Source: Streptomyces werraensis
GTDB taxonomy: Bacteria; Actinomycetota; Actinomycetes; Streptomycetales; Streptomycetaceae
Reading direction: 5' to 3'
DNA: 64,000 nt
NCBI GenBank assembly: GCA_014656175.1
Contig: BNBX01000015.1
Coordinates: 52,341-116,340 of the forward strand
The notes below the pieces were generated by a model. It was not told where the DNA came from and did no database searches. It saw only the letters and a list, made by a program, of their open reading frames with translations. Position 1 is the first letter of the stretch. The number at the start of each line of letters is the position of its first letter. A program made the position numbers and the translations under genes. Positions 17,314-25,930 of this stretch are shown here, piece after piece.

Positions 17314-19479
17314 GTGTCCCCCTCACCCCCGTACCACGGACCAGCCGTCCGGCGCGCCGTCCCCCTGCTCGCCCTCGGCGCGCTCGTGGCGTCGTCGCTC
17401 GCCCTCGCCGCCCCGCCCGCCCAGGCCGCGGAGACCCTGCTCTCCCAGGGCAGACCCGCCACCGCCTCCTCCCAGGAAGGCGACGGATACGCCCCCTCGG
17501 CGGCCGTCGACGGCAACCTCACCGGCACCCGCTGGGCCAGCCGGTGGAGCGACCCCCAGTGGTTCCAGGTCGACCTCGGGCAGCGGTCCGACCTCAGCCG
17601 TGTCGTACTGACCTGGGAGGGCGCGTACGGCAGGAGCTACCTGATCCAGGCGTCCGACGACGGCACGGACTGGCGGACGCTGAAGACCGTGACCGGCGGC
17701 GACGGCGGCACGGACGAACTCGCCGTCACCGGCTCCGGCCGCTACGTCCGCATGCTGGGCACCGAACGCTCCGGCGGCTACGGCTACTCCCTCTGGGAAT
17801 TCCAGGTGTACGGCTCCACGGACGGCACGCCGCCCGCCACGGGAGCGGTCGAGGTCACCGGCTCCCAGGGGAACTGGCAGCTGACCGTCGGCGGGCAGCC
17901 GTACACCGTCAAAGGCCTGACCTGGGGCCCCGCCATCGCCGACGCCCCGAAGTACCTGCCCGACGTGAAGTCCATGGGCGTCAACACCATCCGGACATGG
18001 GGCACCGACGGCGGCACCAAGCCGCTGCTGGACAGCGCCGCCGCGAACGGCCTCAAGGTCGTCAACGGCTTCTGGCTGCAGCCCGGCGGCGGCCCCGGCT
18101 CCGGCGGCTGCGTGAACTACGTCACCGACACCGCCTACAAGAACACCATGCTCACCGAGTTCACCAAGTGGGTCGAGGCGTACAGGAACCACCCCGCGAC
18201 GCTCATGTGGAACGTCGGCAACGAGTCGGTCCTCGGCCTGCAGAACTGCTACAGCGGAGCGGAGCTGGAGGCACAGCGCAACGCCTACACCGGCTTCGTC
18301 AACGACGTCGCGAAGAAGATCCACAGCATCGACCCCGACCACCCCGTCACCTCCACCGACGCCTGGACGGGTGCCTGGCCGTACTACCAGCGCAACGCGC
18401 CCGACCTCGACCTGTACTCGATGAACTCCTACGGCGACATCTGCGGCGTCCGGGAGGACTGGGAACAAGGCGGCTACACCAAGCCGTACCTCATCACCGA
18501 AGGCGGACCGGCGGGAGAGTGGGAGGTGCCCGACGACGCCAACGGCGTCCCCGACGAGCCGACCGACGTGCAGAAGGCCGAGGGCTACACCAAGGCCTGG
18601 AACTGCGTCACCGGACACCGGGGCGTCGCCCTCGGCGCCACGCTCTTCCACTACGGCACCGAACACGACTTCGGCGGCATCTGGTTCAACCTCCTGCCCG
18701 ACGGGCTGAAGCGGCTCTCCTACTACGCCGTCAAACGGGCCTACACCGCAACGGCCGACAACGACAACACCCCGCCAGTCGTCTCCGCCCTGGCCGTCAG
18801 CCCGGCCTCGTCCGCTCCTGCGGGCGGCGAGTTCACCGTCCGCGCGGACGCGCGCGACCCCGACGGCGACCCGATCACCTACAAGATCTTCCTCAGCGGC
18901 AACTACGCCAACGGCGACAAGCGCCTCGTCGAGGCCTCCTGGCGGTCCACCGGCAACGGCACCTTCGCCGTGCGGGCCCCCGAGAAGCTCGGCGTGTGGA
19001 AGGTATACCTCCAGGCCGAGGACGGCCGCGGCAACGCCGGCATCGAGACGAAGTCGGTCAAGGTCGTCGCCCCGCCCGTCACGGGCACGAACGTGGCGCT
19101 GAACAAGCCCACCACCGCCTCCTCCTTCCAGCCCTCCTACGGCGACTGCCCGTGCGAGCCCGCCAAGGCGACGGACGGCCGGGCCGACACGCGCTGGGCC
19201 AGCGACTGGAGCGACCCGCAGTGGATCCAGGTCGACCTCGGCTCCGCCACACCCGTCCGCAAGCTCCAGCTCGTCTGGGACCCCGCCTACGCCAAGTCCT
19301 ACGAGGTCCACATCTCCGACAACGGCACCGCCTGGCGCACGATTTACTCCACGACCACCGGCAACGGCGACATCGACACCATCGACGTGGCGGCCACCGC
19401 CCGGCACGTACGACTGCACCTGACGGCGCGTGGCACCGGCTGGGGCTACTCGCTGCACGAGTTCGGCATCTACGGCTGA
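17314..19479 (+). CDS. Secreted GH2-like TIM-barrel glycosidase with two CBM32-type modules
   Basis: 721 residues from GTG 17314 with AGGAG eight bases upstream. Order: signal peptide cut near AQAAE; CBM32/F5-8C (about 38-165); a GH2-type catalytic barrel (about 180-480); an Ig-like domain (about 485-585); a second CBM32 (about 590-721) ending YSLHEFGIYG. The acid/base motif WNVGNE puts the Glu at 304, and the nucleophile candidate is Glu396 in ITEGG, at the spacing expected for clan GH-A. It should cleave a beta-linked sugar outside the cell. The N-terminal module is close in sequence to that of the previous gene. Start-to-stop gap is 142 bases. Confidence 0.88.
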   Translation: MSPSPPYHGPAVRRAVPLLALGALVASSLALAAPPAQAAETLLSQGRPATASSQEGDGYAPSAAVDGNLTGTRWASRWSDPQWFQVDLGQRSDLSRVVLTWEGAYGRSYLIQASDDGTDWRTLKTVTGGDGGTDELAVTGSGRYVRMLGTERSGGYGYSLWEFQVYGSTDGTPPATGAVEVTGSQGNWQLTVGGQPYTVKGLTWGPAIADAPKYLPDVKSMGVNTIRTWGTDGGTKPLLDSAAANGLKVVNGFWLQPGGGPGSGGCVNYVTDTAYKNTMLTEFTKWVEAYRNHPATLMWNVGNESVLGLQNCYSGAELEAQRNAYTGFVNDVAKKIHSIDPDHPVTSTDAWTGAWPYYQRNAPDLDLYSMNSYGDICGVREDWEQGGYTKPYLITEGGPAGEWEVPDDANGVPDEPTDVQKAEGYTKAWNCVTGHRGVALGATLFHYGTEHDFGGIWFNLLPDGLKRLSYYAVKRAYTATADNDNTPPVVSALAVSPASSAPAGGEFTVRADARDPDGDPITYKIFLSGNYANGDKRLVEASWRSTGNGTFAVRAPEKLGVWKVYLQAEDGRGNAGIETKSVKVVAPPVTGTNVALNKPTTASSFQPSYGDCPCEPAKATDGRADTRWASDWSDPQWIQVDLGSATPVRKLQLVWDPAYAKSYEVHISDNGTAWRTIYSTTTGNGDIDTIDVAATARHVRLHLTARGTGWGYSLHEFGIYG

Positions 19480-19484
19480 CGACG

Positions 19485-19512
19485 GCGAAGGGCGCCCGAC
19501 GTCGCCCTTCGC
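19485..19512 (+). terminator. Hairpin after the GH2-like gene
   Basis: A perfect 10-bp stem (GCGAAGGGCG at 19485-19494 with its complement at 19503-19512, 8-base loop) starts five bases after the stop codon and is extended by GACGG/CCGTC arms. It may attenuate transcription between the glycosidase and the DUF1996 gene or protect the 3' end. Confidence 0.5.
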
Positions 19513-19562
19513 ACCGTCGCGGCTGTCACCCACACCGGCACCTCAGCGGGCAAGGAGGCCCC

Positions 19563-20642
19563 ATGAGACCACGCTCGAAACTCCCCGCACTGCTGCTCGG
19601 CACCGCACTGCTCGCAAGCGTCCTCGGCATCGGCACCGTCGCCACGGCGGCCGGTCCCGCCGCGACCCCGGCCGCCGGGCACAGCGGGCACAGCGGGCAC
19701 ACGACGGCAGTGTCGACCCGGGCGTCCGCCGACGACCCCGACGGCGACGGTTACATACCGGCCGTGCCCCAGGTCACCGGCGTGACCCCGTCCACCGCGA
19801 CCCCGCCGCCGCGCTACCACAAGGAGTTCCAGGCCAACTGCTCCGTCACCCACACCGCGCCGGACGACCCGATCATCTACCCGGGACAGCCCGGCAGGTC
19901 CCACGACCACACCTTCATGGGCAACACCACGACGAACGCCGGCAGCACCACGGCGAGCCTCTACGGCGGCAACACCACCTGCAACGCACCGGCCGACGCC
20001 TCCGCGTACTGGATGCCCTCGCTGTACAACGGGGACAGGAAGATCCTCCCCGTGGGCCCGCAGGTCATCTACTACAAGTCGGGCATCACCGACTACACCA
20101 GCGTGCGGCCGTTCCCCAGAGGGCTGCGGTACGTCGTCGGTGACCCCCTGCAGAGCGCCCAGCAGTTCCGCGCCCACAAGGGCTTCGTCGAGGGCTGGGA
20201 GTGCGGGGACAGCTTCTTCAACGTCGACTTCCCCGCCACCTGCCCGAGCCGTCCCGACGTGCAGCTCAACATCCGTTTCCAGGCGCCCAGTTGCTGGGAC
20301 GGCAAGTACCTCGACACCCCCGACCACAAGAGCCACATGGCCTACCCGGTCGTGAAACCCGGCACGAACGACAACATGTGCCCGGCCTCCCACCCGGTCG
20401 CCCTGCCGATGATCGAGTTCAAGATGGCGTTCCCGGTGAACGGCGACATGAGCCAGGTCCGCCTGGCCAGCGGCCGCGGGTACTCCTTCCACTACGACTT
20501 CTTCAACGCCTGGGAGGAGCGGACCCTGAAGGCGCTGGTCGACCACTGCATCGTCGGCGGCCTCCAGTGCGACACCCGCGGCTACGACCAGAACCACCCC
20601 GAGCGCGGAGCGGTACTGAACGCCGACCACCGGCTGCCCTGA
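19563..20642 (+). CDS. Secreted DUF1996-domain protein
   Basis: 359 residues. The ATG at 19563 has AAGGAGG upstream. The signal peptide LPALLLGTALLASVLGIGTVATAA is followed by a His/Ser/Gly segment (AGHSGHSGHTT) and then a full DUF1996 domain, with GRSHDHTFMGNTTT, the conserved cysteines (NCSV, TCNA, WECGD, TCPSRPD, SCWDGKYLD) and DHKSHMAYP. The domain is found in fungi and actinobacteria and has no settled activity. The clustered His and Asp residues suggest metal binding. Placement directly after two CBM32-type glycan enzymes suggests it acts on the same polymer. Confidence 0.9.
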   Translation: MRPRSKLPALLLGTALLASVLGIGTVATAAGPAATPAAGHSGHSGHTTAVSTRASADDPDGDGYIPAVPQVTGVTPSTATPPPRYHKEFQANCSVTHTAPDDPIIYPGQPGRSHDHTFMGNTTTNAGSTTASLYGGNTTCNAPADASAYWMPSLYNGDRKILPVGPQVIYYKSGITDYTSVRPFPRGLRYVVGDPLQSAQQFRAHKGFVEGWECGDSFFNVDFPATCPSRPDVQLNIRFQAPSCWDGKYLDTPDHKSHMAYPVVKPGTNDNMCPASHPVALPMIEFKMAFPVNGDMSQVRLASGRGYSFHYDFFNAWEERTLKALVDHCIVGGLQCDTRGYDQNHPERGAVLNADHRLP

Positions 20643-20677
20643 CCCGGCCGGAGGCCCGAGGGCCCGACGGCCCGACG

Positions 20678-20714
20678 GCCCGACGGCACCCGCGTGACAG
20701 GGGTGCCGTCGGGC
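20678..20714. terminator. Bidirectional terminator between the DUF1996 and LacI genes
   Basis: A perfect 14-bp stem: GCCCGACGGCACCC at 20678-20691 and its complement at 20701-20714, with a 9-base loop. It lies between the convergent stops at 20642 and 20759, so it can end both transcripts. Upstream it is preceded by short CCCGACGG direct repeats (20662-20685). Confidence 0.8.
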
Positions 20715-20758
20715 CCGTGCGTCGTTCGTGCGACGGAGCGGACGGGCGGGCGCGGCGG

Positions 20759-21781
20759 TCAGGCGGACTCGCGTACGACCAACTGCGGTGCGAAGACCAG
20801 GGTGCGAGGTGCGGTGCGGACGCCGCGGACCTGTTCCTCCAGCATCCCGGCCATGGCCGCCGCCATGTCCTCCACGGGCTGGCGCACGGTGGTCAGCGGC
20901 GGCCGGCAGGTCACGGCGACGCTCGAATCGTCGAACCCGACGACGGCGACGTCCTCCGGTATGCGCCGCCCCGCCTCCCGCAGTACGTGGCAGGCGCCCT
21001 GAGCCATCAGGTCGTTGGCCGCGAACACGCCGTCCACCTCCGGGTGGTCCCGCAACAGCGCGGCCATCGCCGTCACCCCGCTGTCCAGGCTGAAGGACCC
21101 CTCGGCCGCGGGCACGCTGCCGTGGCCCGCCCGGGCCAGGGCGTCGCGGAATCCGGCGAGGCGTGCCCGGCCGGCCCTGACCTCCGGCGACGTGCAGATC
21201 GTCGCCATCCGTCCGCAGCCGCGGGCCAGCAGATGCTCCCCGGCGAGCCGCCCTCCCGCGTAGTGGTCGAGATCGACACAACTGACCGGTGTGTCGCGGG
21301 CGGGACGCGCGAACAGCACCGTCGGCACCCGGGCGGCCAGGAGCAGGTCCGGCAGCGGGTCGTCCGGCTGGACGGAGACCACCAGGGCGCCGTCCGCGCT
21401 GCCCTGCGCCAGGTAGCCGACCACCTGCTCCCTGGCCACCGGGGACTCGGCGAACAGCAGCACCGGCTGCATGGCGCGTGCCCGGAGGTACCCCACGACG
21501 CCGTTGACGACGCGCCCGAAGAACGGGTCGGCGAACACCCGGCCGGCGAAGGCGTCGCCCGCGCCGGAGATGACGAGGGCCACGCTTCCGGTGGGATGCC
21601 GGGTGACCAGCGCCCGCGCCGCGCGGTTCGGCGTGTAGCCGGTCCGTTCGATCGCGTTGCGGACCAGTTCCTGGATGCCGGGATCGACGTTGCGCACGCC
21701 GTTCACGACCCGCGACACGGTGGCGCGGGACACCCCCGCCTCGCGCGCGACGTCCTCGAGCGTCGGGGACCGCCGGTTCAT
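20759..21781 (-). CDS. LacI-family transcriptional repressor
   Basis: 340 residues. The N-terminal HTH is canonical (TLEDVAREAGVSRATVSRVV, hinge helix NRAARALVTR), followed by a periplasmic-binding-protein-like sugar-sensing domain with VFADPFFGRVVNGV, SFSLDSGVTAM and VVGFDDSSVAVTCRPPLTTV. It converges on the secreted glycan locus and is the likely regulator of the 14934-14949 palindrome. The inducer is presumably an oligosaccharide from the substrate of those enzymes. No strong ribosome binding site precedes the ATG. Confidence 0.93.
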   Translation of the reverse strand: MNRRSPTLEDVAREAGVSRATVSRVVNGVRNVDPGIQELVRNAIERTGYTPNRAARALVTRHPTGSVALVISGAGDAFAGRVFADPFFGRVVNGVVGYLRARAMQPVLLFAESPVAREQVVGYLAQGSADGALVVSVQPDDPLPDLLLAARVPTVLFARPARDTPVSCVDLDHYAGGRLAGEHLLARGCGRMATICTSPEVRAGRARLAGFRDALARAGHGSVPAAEGSFSLDSGVTAMAALLRDHPEVDGVFAANDLMAQGACHVLREAGRRIPEDVAVVGFDDSSVAVTCRPPLTTVRQPVEDMAAAMAGMLEEQVRGVRTAPRTLVFAPQLVVRESA

Positions 21782-22071
21782 GAGGGCACTCTAACCGCGG
21801 GCGTTTCCTCGGTGCGGGCCGGTGTGCCGGTCACGCCGGACGAGCGAGTCGTCCTCCACGGTCTGGCTGGACCGCAAGGTCCGTTGACCCGGCAAACACC
21901 CCGCGCGCCCCTCCACGGGCGGACGCCCAGGCCGGACAGGCGCGCCGACGATCCAGGGGGCGGACCCCGAGCGTATCCGCGGGCTGGGAAGCGTTGCCGT
22001 CGGGCGGCACACAGGACGAAGCGGGACTCGCCCGGTCGTCGATCTTGACGGAAGCAGACCGCGCAACATTC

Positions 22072-22086
22072 TATACTGACCATTCG
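22072..22086 (+). promoter_or_regulatory. -10 box with a half-operator resembling the TetR sites at 34-35 kb
   Basis: TATACT at 22072-22077 is followed at once by GACCATTCG (22078-22086). The latter is the exact complement of CGAATGGTC in the putative operator at 34489-34501. It lies about 70 bases upstream of the MDR start at 22156. A TTGACG at 22045 is the nearest -35, but the 21-base spacer is long. Confidence 0.4.
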
Positions 22087-22155
22087 AAATACAATCGGGT
22101 GTGGTCGCGGCCGACGGGCTCGGCTGCGGCCACACCCTCGGGAAAGGAAGCAGTT

Positions 22156-23118
22156 ATGAAGGCTGTAGGAGTGTTCCGCTACGGCGGTCCTGAGGTGCTC
22201 GAGGTCGTCGACCTGCCGGTACCGGAGGTCGGTCCCGGACAGATCCGCATCCGGGTGCACGCGGCGTCGGTGAACCCGTCGGACATCCTGCTGCGGACCG
22301 GTTTCACCGACTCCATGCTCGCTGGGCGGCTGACTCCCCCCTACCGGCCCGGCATGGACGCGGCCGGCGTCGTGGACGCCATCGCCCCGGACGCGGCCAC
22401 GGACCTGCACGTGGGTGACCGGGTGATGGCGATCGTCGTACCGATCGATCCGTCCGGGGGCGCCTACGCGGAGTATGTCGTCGTCGACGCACGGCAGGTC
22501 GTACGGGCACCGGCCGGAACGACTCACGCCGAGGCTGCCACTCTCCCGATGAACGGCCTGACCGCACGCCTTGCCCTCGATGTGCTGGACCTGGCTCCCG
22601 GCGGATGGATCGCCGTCACCGGCGCCGCCGGAGCACTGGGCGGATACACCGTGCAGCTCGCCAAGGCGGACGGACTGTCCGTGGTGGCGGACGCGGCGCC
22701 TGCCGACGAGGAACTGGTCCGGTCCCTGGGCGCGGACAAGGTGGTCAGCCGGGGACCGGACGTGGCCGACCGCTTCCGCGAGGTCGTCCCGCAGGGCGTC
22801 GAAGCGGTCGTGGACGCCGCTGTCATGGGACCCCAGGTTCTCGGCGCCATCCGACCCGGCGGACAGCTCGCCTTGGCGCGCAGCGTCGGAGAACCTGGCA
22901 CCGTTCCCCTTGGCGACACGGGAGACGTGATCGTGAGGAACGTCTTCGTGCCCGAGTACCGCCACGCACACGACAAGCTCGACGCCCTGCGCGTGCTCGC
23001 GGAGGAGGGTCGCATCACCTTGCGCGTCGCTGGTGAATACCCCGCGGACCAGGCGGCCGACGCCCATCGGCGTTTCGAGGGGGGTGGCGTGCGAGGCAGG
23101 CTGGTTTTGACGTTCTGA
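22156..23118 (+). CDS. NADP-dependent oxidoreductase, zinc-free MDR family
   Basis: 320 residues. It begins MKAVGVFRYGG, has the GroES-like region GMDAAGVVDAI and the nucleotide motif VTGAAGALGGYTVQLAK (about residues 156-172), and lacks zinc-ligand cysteines. It is a second paralogue of the MDR enzyme at 4946-5890, sharing the start and cofactor motif but diverged elsewhere. The ATG at 22156 has GGAAAGGAAG just upstream. A perfect hairpin terminator follows at 23187. A quinone or enone reductase role is inferred. Confidence 0.9.
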   Translation: MKAVGVFRYGGPEVLEVVDLPVPEVGPGQIRIRVHAASVNPSDILLRTGFTDSMLAGRLTPPYRPGMDAAGVVDAIAPDAATDLHVGDRVMAIVVPIDPSGGAYAEYVVVDARQVVRAPAGTTHAEAATLPMNGLTARLALDVLDLAPGGWIAVTGAAGALGGYTVQLAKADGLSVVADAAPADEELVRSLGADKVVSRGPDVADRFREVVPQGVEAVVDAAVMGPQVLGAIRPGGQLALARSVGEPGTVPLGDTGDVIVRNVFVPEYRHAHDKLDALRVLAEEGRITLRVAGEYPADQAADAHRRFEGGGVRGRLVLTF

Positions 23119-23168
23119 CCACCGCAGGGTCTGCGGCGGCACAGCCCCCGGGGCGTAAGCGGCTGGAG

Positions 23169-23214
23169 GCGGCGGGTTACCGCCCGCCGCGGAGTGCGCC
23201 CGCCCACTCCGCGG
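23169..23214. terminator. Overlapping hairpins after the MDR gene
   Basis: Two perfect stems overlap and exclude each other: GCGGCGGG at 23169-23176 with 23183-23190 (6-base loop), and CCGCGGAGTG at 23187-23196 with 23205-23214 (8-base loop). They lie between the convergent MDR and NTF2-like genes and probably terminate at least the MDR transcript. Confidence 0.65.
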
Positions 23215-23350
23215 CAGGATCTCCCGGCTCTTGTGCGGGCCCGCATCGACAGCCGCCGGCGGGAGCCCGTGGCACGGGAGCCCGCCAGGCGCTTGTGCGG
23301 CGGCGGCCCCTTCGGCCGGGTCTCTCGCGAGCCCGGATCCGCACTTCGTC

Positions 23351-23812
23351 TCAGGTACCGGGGTCCCAGTTGTCGAGCGGATCCATGCGGAAGCGGGTCA
23401 GCTCCACCGAGTCGATCAGCCACCGACCGTCAACCTTGCGGTAGGTCTCCCGGTACTGGCCGTAGCCGTTGTGCCCCTCGGGGGCGTCCTTCCCGGCCGG
23501 GAAGGTCAGCAGATCCTCCATCGCCCAGATCCCCGATGCCGTGTCGGGCCCGGTCATCTCGATCTCCGGCATGTGGCCGTGATGCACCGACGGCGCTTCC
23601 CCGGTCAGGTCCCGGATGGTGTAGGCGAACTCCTGCGGCGACTTCCACACGATCCCGTCGGTCACGAGCTTGGCATCGGGCGTGAAGAGCGCGACAAGGT
23701 CGTCATGCTTCTTCTCGTCCACGAAACGGAAGTAGCGCGCCTTCAGTTGCTTGATGCTCTCGATCGCCTCGAGGTCACTCAGCCGGCGACGTATCTCGTC
23801 GAGATCACTCAT
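23351..23812 (-). CDS. NTF2-like (SnoaL-type) protein, cytoplasmic paralogue
   Basis: 153 residues, one SnoaL-like/NTF2 cone domain: EAIESIKQLKARYFRFVDEKKHD, LVTDGIVWKSP, GHNGYGQYRETY and the C-terminal strand WLIDSVELTRFRMDP. Start ATG 23812 follows AAGGAGG. It is about three-quarters identical by eye, over some 130 residues, to the exported copy at 30776-31426. Family members include polyketide cyclases, dehydratases and isomerases; the YRF and H residues near the N-terminus are typical of the aromatic-compound dehydratase subgroup. Reaction unknown. Confidence 0.85.
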   Translation of the reverse strand: MSDLDEIRRRLSDLEAIESIKQLKARYFRFVDEKKHDDLVALFTPDAKLVTDGIVWKSPQEFAYTIRDLTGEAPSVHHGHMPEIEMTGPDTASGIWAMEDLLTFPAGKDAPEGHNGYGQYRETYRKVDGRWLIDSVELTRFRMDPLDNWDPGT

Positions 23813-24103
23813 GATTTCGCCTCCTTGGCTGTGCAGCACCTGGCCTGTCCACGCCGAACCGCCGGAACCACACCGGTACATATCGGATTAGCGCGATTGG
23901 TCTGGCGAGGCTCGCTCGTTCCCGCAGTTCGGCCCAGCATCGGCCGGCCGGTGGGGTCGGACCGGTTGAAGCGGCGGCCCGGCGCCGCCATCGTTACGCC
24001 AAGACGGTCCGAGGGCCTGCGGGAGGCATGCGCCACTCCCGTTCCGCGCCGGGCAGGAACGGGAGTGACTCGACGCCCCTCGACCCCGCGGCCGCCTCAC
24101 CTC

Positions 24104-24931
24104 TCAACTGCGCGCGAACTCCAGCAGGTCGGCGTTGAAGGTCTCGGCGAACTTGGGCACCATCGCCAAGCCGTGCGGTGCTCCGGGGTACACCTTGTAG
24201 ACCGCGTTCTTGACCAACTTCGAGCTCTTGTCGCCCGAGGCGACGATCGGAACGATCTGATCGTCGTCGCCGTGCACGATCAATGTGGGCACGTCGATCT
24301 TCTTGAGATCCTCGGTGAGGTCGGTCTCGGAGAAGGCCTTGACGCAGTCGTATGCGCCCTTGATCCCCACCGTCATGCCCCACAGCCAGAACTCGTCACG
24401 CGTGCCTTGCGTGACAGTGGATCCGTCGCGGTTCGCACCGTAGAACGAAGCGCTGAGGTCCTGGTAGAACTGCGACCGGTCGGACTCCACCCCTTGCCGG
24501 ATCCCGTCGAACACGTCGATCGGCAGCCCTTCAGGATTCGCCTCGGTCTTCAGCATCAGCGGTGGGATCGCGCCTACCAGCACGGCCTTGGCGACCCGCT
24601 CCGAGCCGTGCCGGCCGATGTAGCGGGTGACCTCGCCGCCCCCGGTCGAGTGCCCGACGAGTATGACGTTCCTGAGGTCGAGCTGCTCGATCAGCGCCGC
24701 CAGGTCATCGGCGTACGTATCGAGGTCATTGCCCTCCCAGCTCTGACCGGAACGCCCGCCTCCTCGCCGGTCGTGGGCGATGGCCCGGTAGCCGTTGTCG
24801 GCCATCAGTTTCATCTGTGGGTCCCAGGCATCGGCGATCAGAGGCCAGCCGTGGGAGAAGACCACAGGCTGACCTTCTCCCCAGTCCTTGTAGAAAATGT
24901 CTGTTCCGTCTTTGGCAGTGACAAAGGGCAT
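24104..24931 (-). CDS. Alpha/beta hydrolase of the non-haem chloroperoxidase/arylesterase type
   Basis: 275 residues. Standard pattern: oxyanion FSHGWPL, nucleophile elbow GHSTGGG (about residue 95), Asp in HGDDDQIVP (about 225) and His in APHGLAM (about 254). The cap is short and the DRRGGGRSGQ turn is that of the chloroperoxidase-arylesterase group. Such enzymes hydrolyse aryl esters and can perhydrolyse. ATG 24931 follows GGAAGGA. It is upstream of the NTF2-like gene on the same strand, but the 291-base gap makes a shared transcript uncertain. Confidence 0.9.
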   Translation of the reverse strand: MPFVTAKDGTDIFYKDWGEGQPVVFSHGWPLIADAWDPQMKLMADNGYRAIAHDRRGGGRSGQSWEGNDLDTYADDLAALIEQLDLRNVILVGHSTGGGEVTRYIGRHGSERVAKAVLVGAIPPLMLKTEANPEGLPIDVFDGIRQGVESDRSQFYQDLSASFYGANRDGSTVTQGTRDEFWLWGMTVGIKGAYDCVKAFSETDLTEDLKKIDVPTLIVHGDDDQIVPIVASGDKSSKLVKNAVYKVYPGAPHGLAMVPKFAETFNADLLEFARS

Positions 24932-25287
24932 GAGGGGGTCCTTCCGTCTATTGCGGGAACTCCGCACATCGGGTGGAATTCAGCGCTTGGCCCGAGATTT
25001 GGCGCACGGGATCGTGCGCTTGCCCTTGGCGCGCTCGCGGCCGACGTATGCGTCGGCGACCTAAGTTGACCGCGCCGAGCACATCGTGGCATTCACCCTA
25101 ACCGAATGGCTGTGTTTCGGCGTCCTGAGCGTCCACGTGAACCGGCAGACCCCGTGCCGCCAAGCCCGGAACCGATGGCCTCGTGGCTGCTCCGTCGGGC
25201 AACAGTCCACGAGGTCATGGATCACACGCCAGGTGAATTGCGTCGTCGGCCCTGGTCACCGCATGGTCCGTCCGCTCGGTGTCGCGG

Positions 25288-25755
25288 TCAGAATCCGAAC
25301 TCGCTGAGGCCGGGATGTTCGTCGGGCCTGCGGCCGAGCGGCCAATGGTACGTGCGCTCCGATGCGGAGATGGGCAAGTCGTTGATGGAGGCGTGCCGCA
25401 CGGCCATGAGCCCGTCCGCGTTGAACTCCCAGTTCTCGTTGCCGTACGAACGCCACCAGTTGCCGTCAGCGTCGCACGACTCGTAGGCGAACCGCACCGC
25501 GATGCGATTGCCGTCGAACGCCCAAAGCTCCTTGATGAGTCGGTACTCCAGCTCCTTCTCCCATTTTCGGGTCAGGAACTCGATTATCTCCTCACGCCCT
25601 GTGACGAACTCATTGCGGTTGCGCCAGCGGGAATCTTCGGCGTAGACGAGAGAGACCTTGTGTGGGTCGCGGCTGTTCCAACCGTCCTCGGCAAGACGTA
25701 CCTTCTGGATCGCCGACTCCCGTGTGAAGGGGGGTACAGGCGGATGATCTGTCAC
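25288..25755 (-). CDS. DUF1348/NTF2-like protein
   Basis: 155 residues from GTG 25755, with GGGAG upstream. It contains the DUF1348 signature: LAEDGWNSRDPHKVSLVYAE, DSRWRNRNEFVTGREEIIEFL, RFAYESCDADGNWWRSYGNE, and a C-terminal SASERTYHWPLGRRPDEHPGL. The family is small and of unknown reaction, in the NTF2 superfamily. It is the third NTF2-like gene of this block. It sits near the AraC gene on the same strand with a 176-base gap. Confidence 0.85.
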   Translation of the reverse strand: MTDHPPVPPFTRESAIQKVRLAEDGWNSRDPHKVSLVYAEDSRWRNRNEFVTGREEIIEFLTRKWEKELEYRLIKELWAFDGNRIAVRFAYESCDADGNWWRSYGNENWEFNADGLMAVRHASINDLPISASERTYHWPLGRRPDEHPGLSEFGF

Positions 25756-25930
25756 GGCTGCTCCCGGGTGACAGCGGGCAATGTGCCTCGCGCCAGTTGC
25801 CGCAGCGCTCCCGCCACCGCGGTCCGGCGCCCTGATTACACGGTATAGCGCGTGTCCGCAGGCCGCTCCCCCGCTGCGTCCCGGCAGCGCGTTCGGCAAT
25901 CACCTGGACCGGCATACCGGGTCATGCGGT

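Noticed and set aside
17323..19533. 736-codon minus-strand frame opposite the GH2-like gene
   Set aside because: Shadow; the plus strand encodes CBM32 and the glycosidase motifs.
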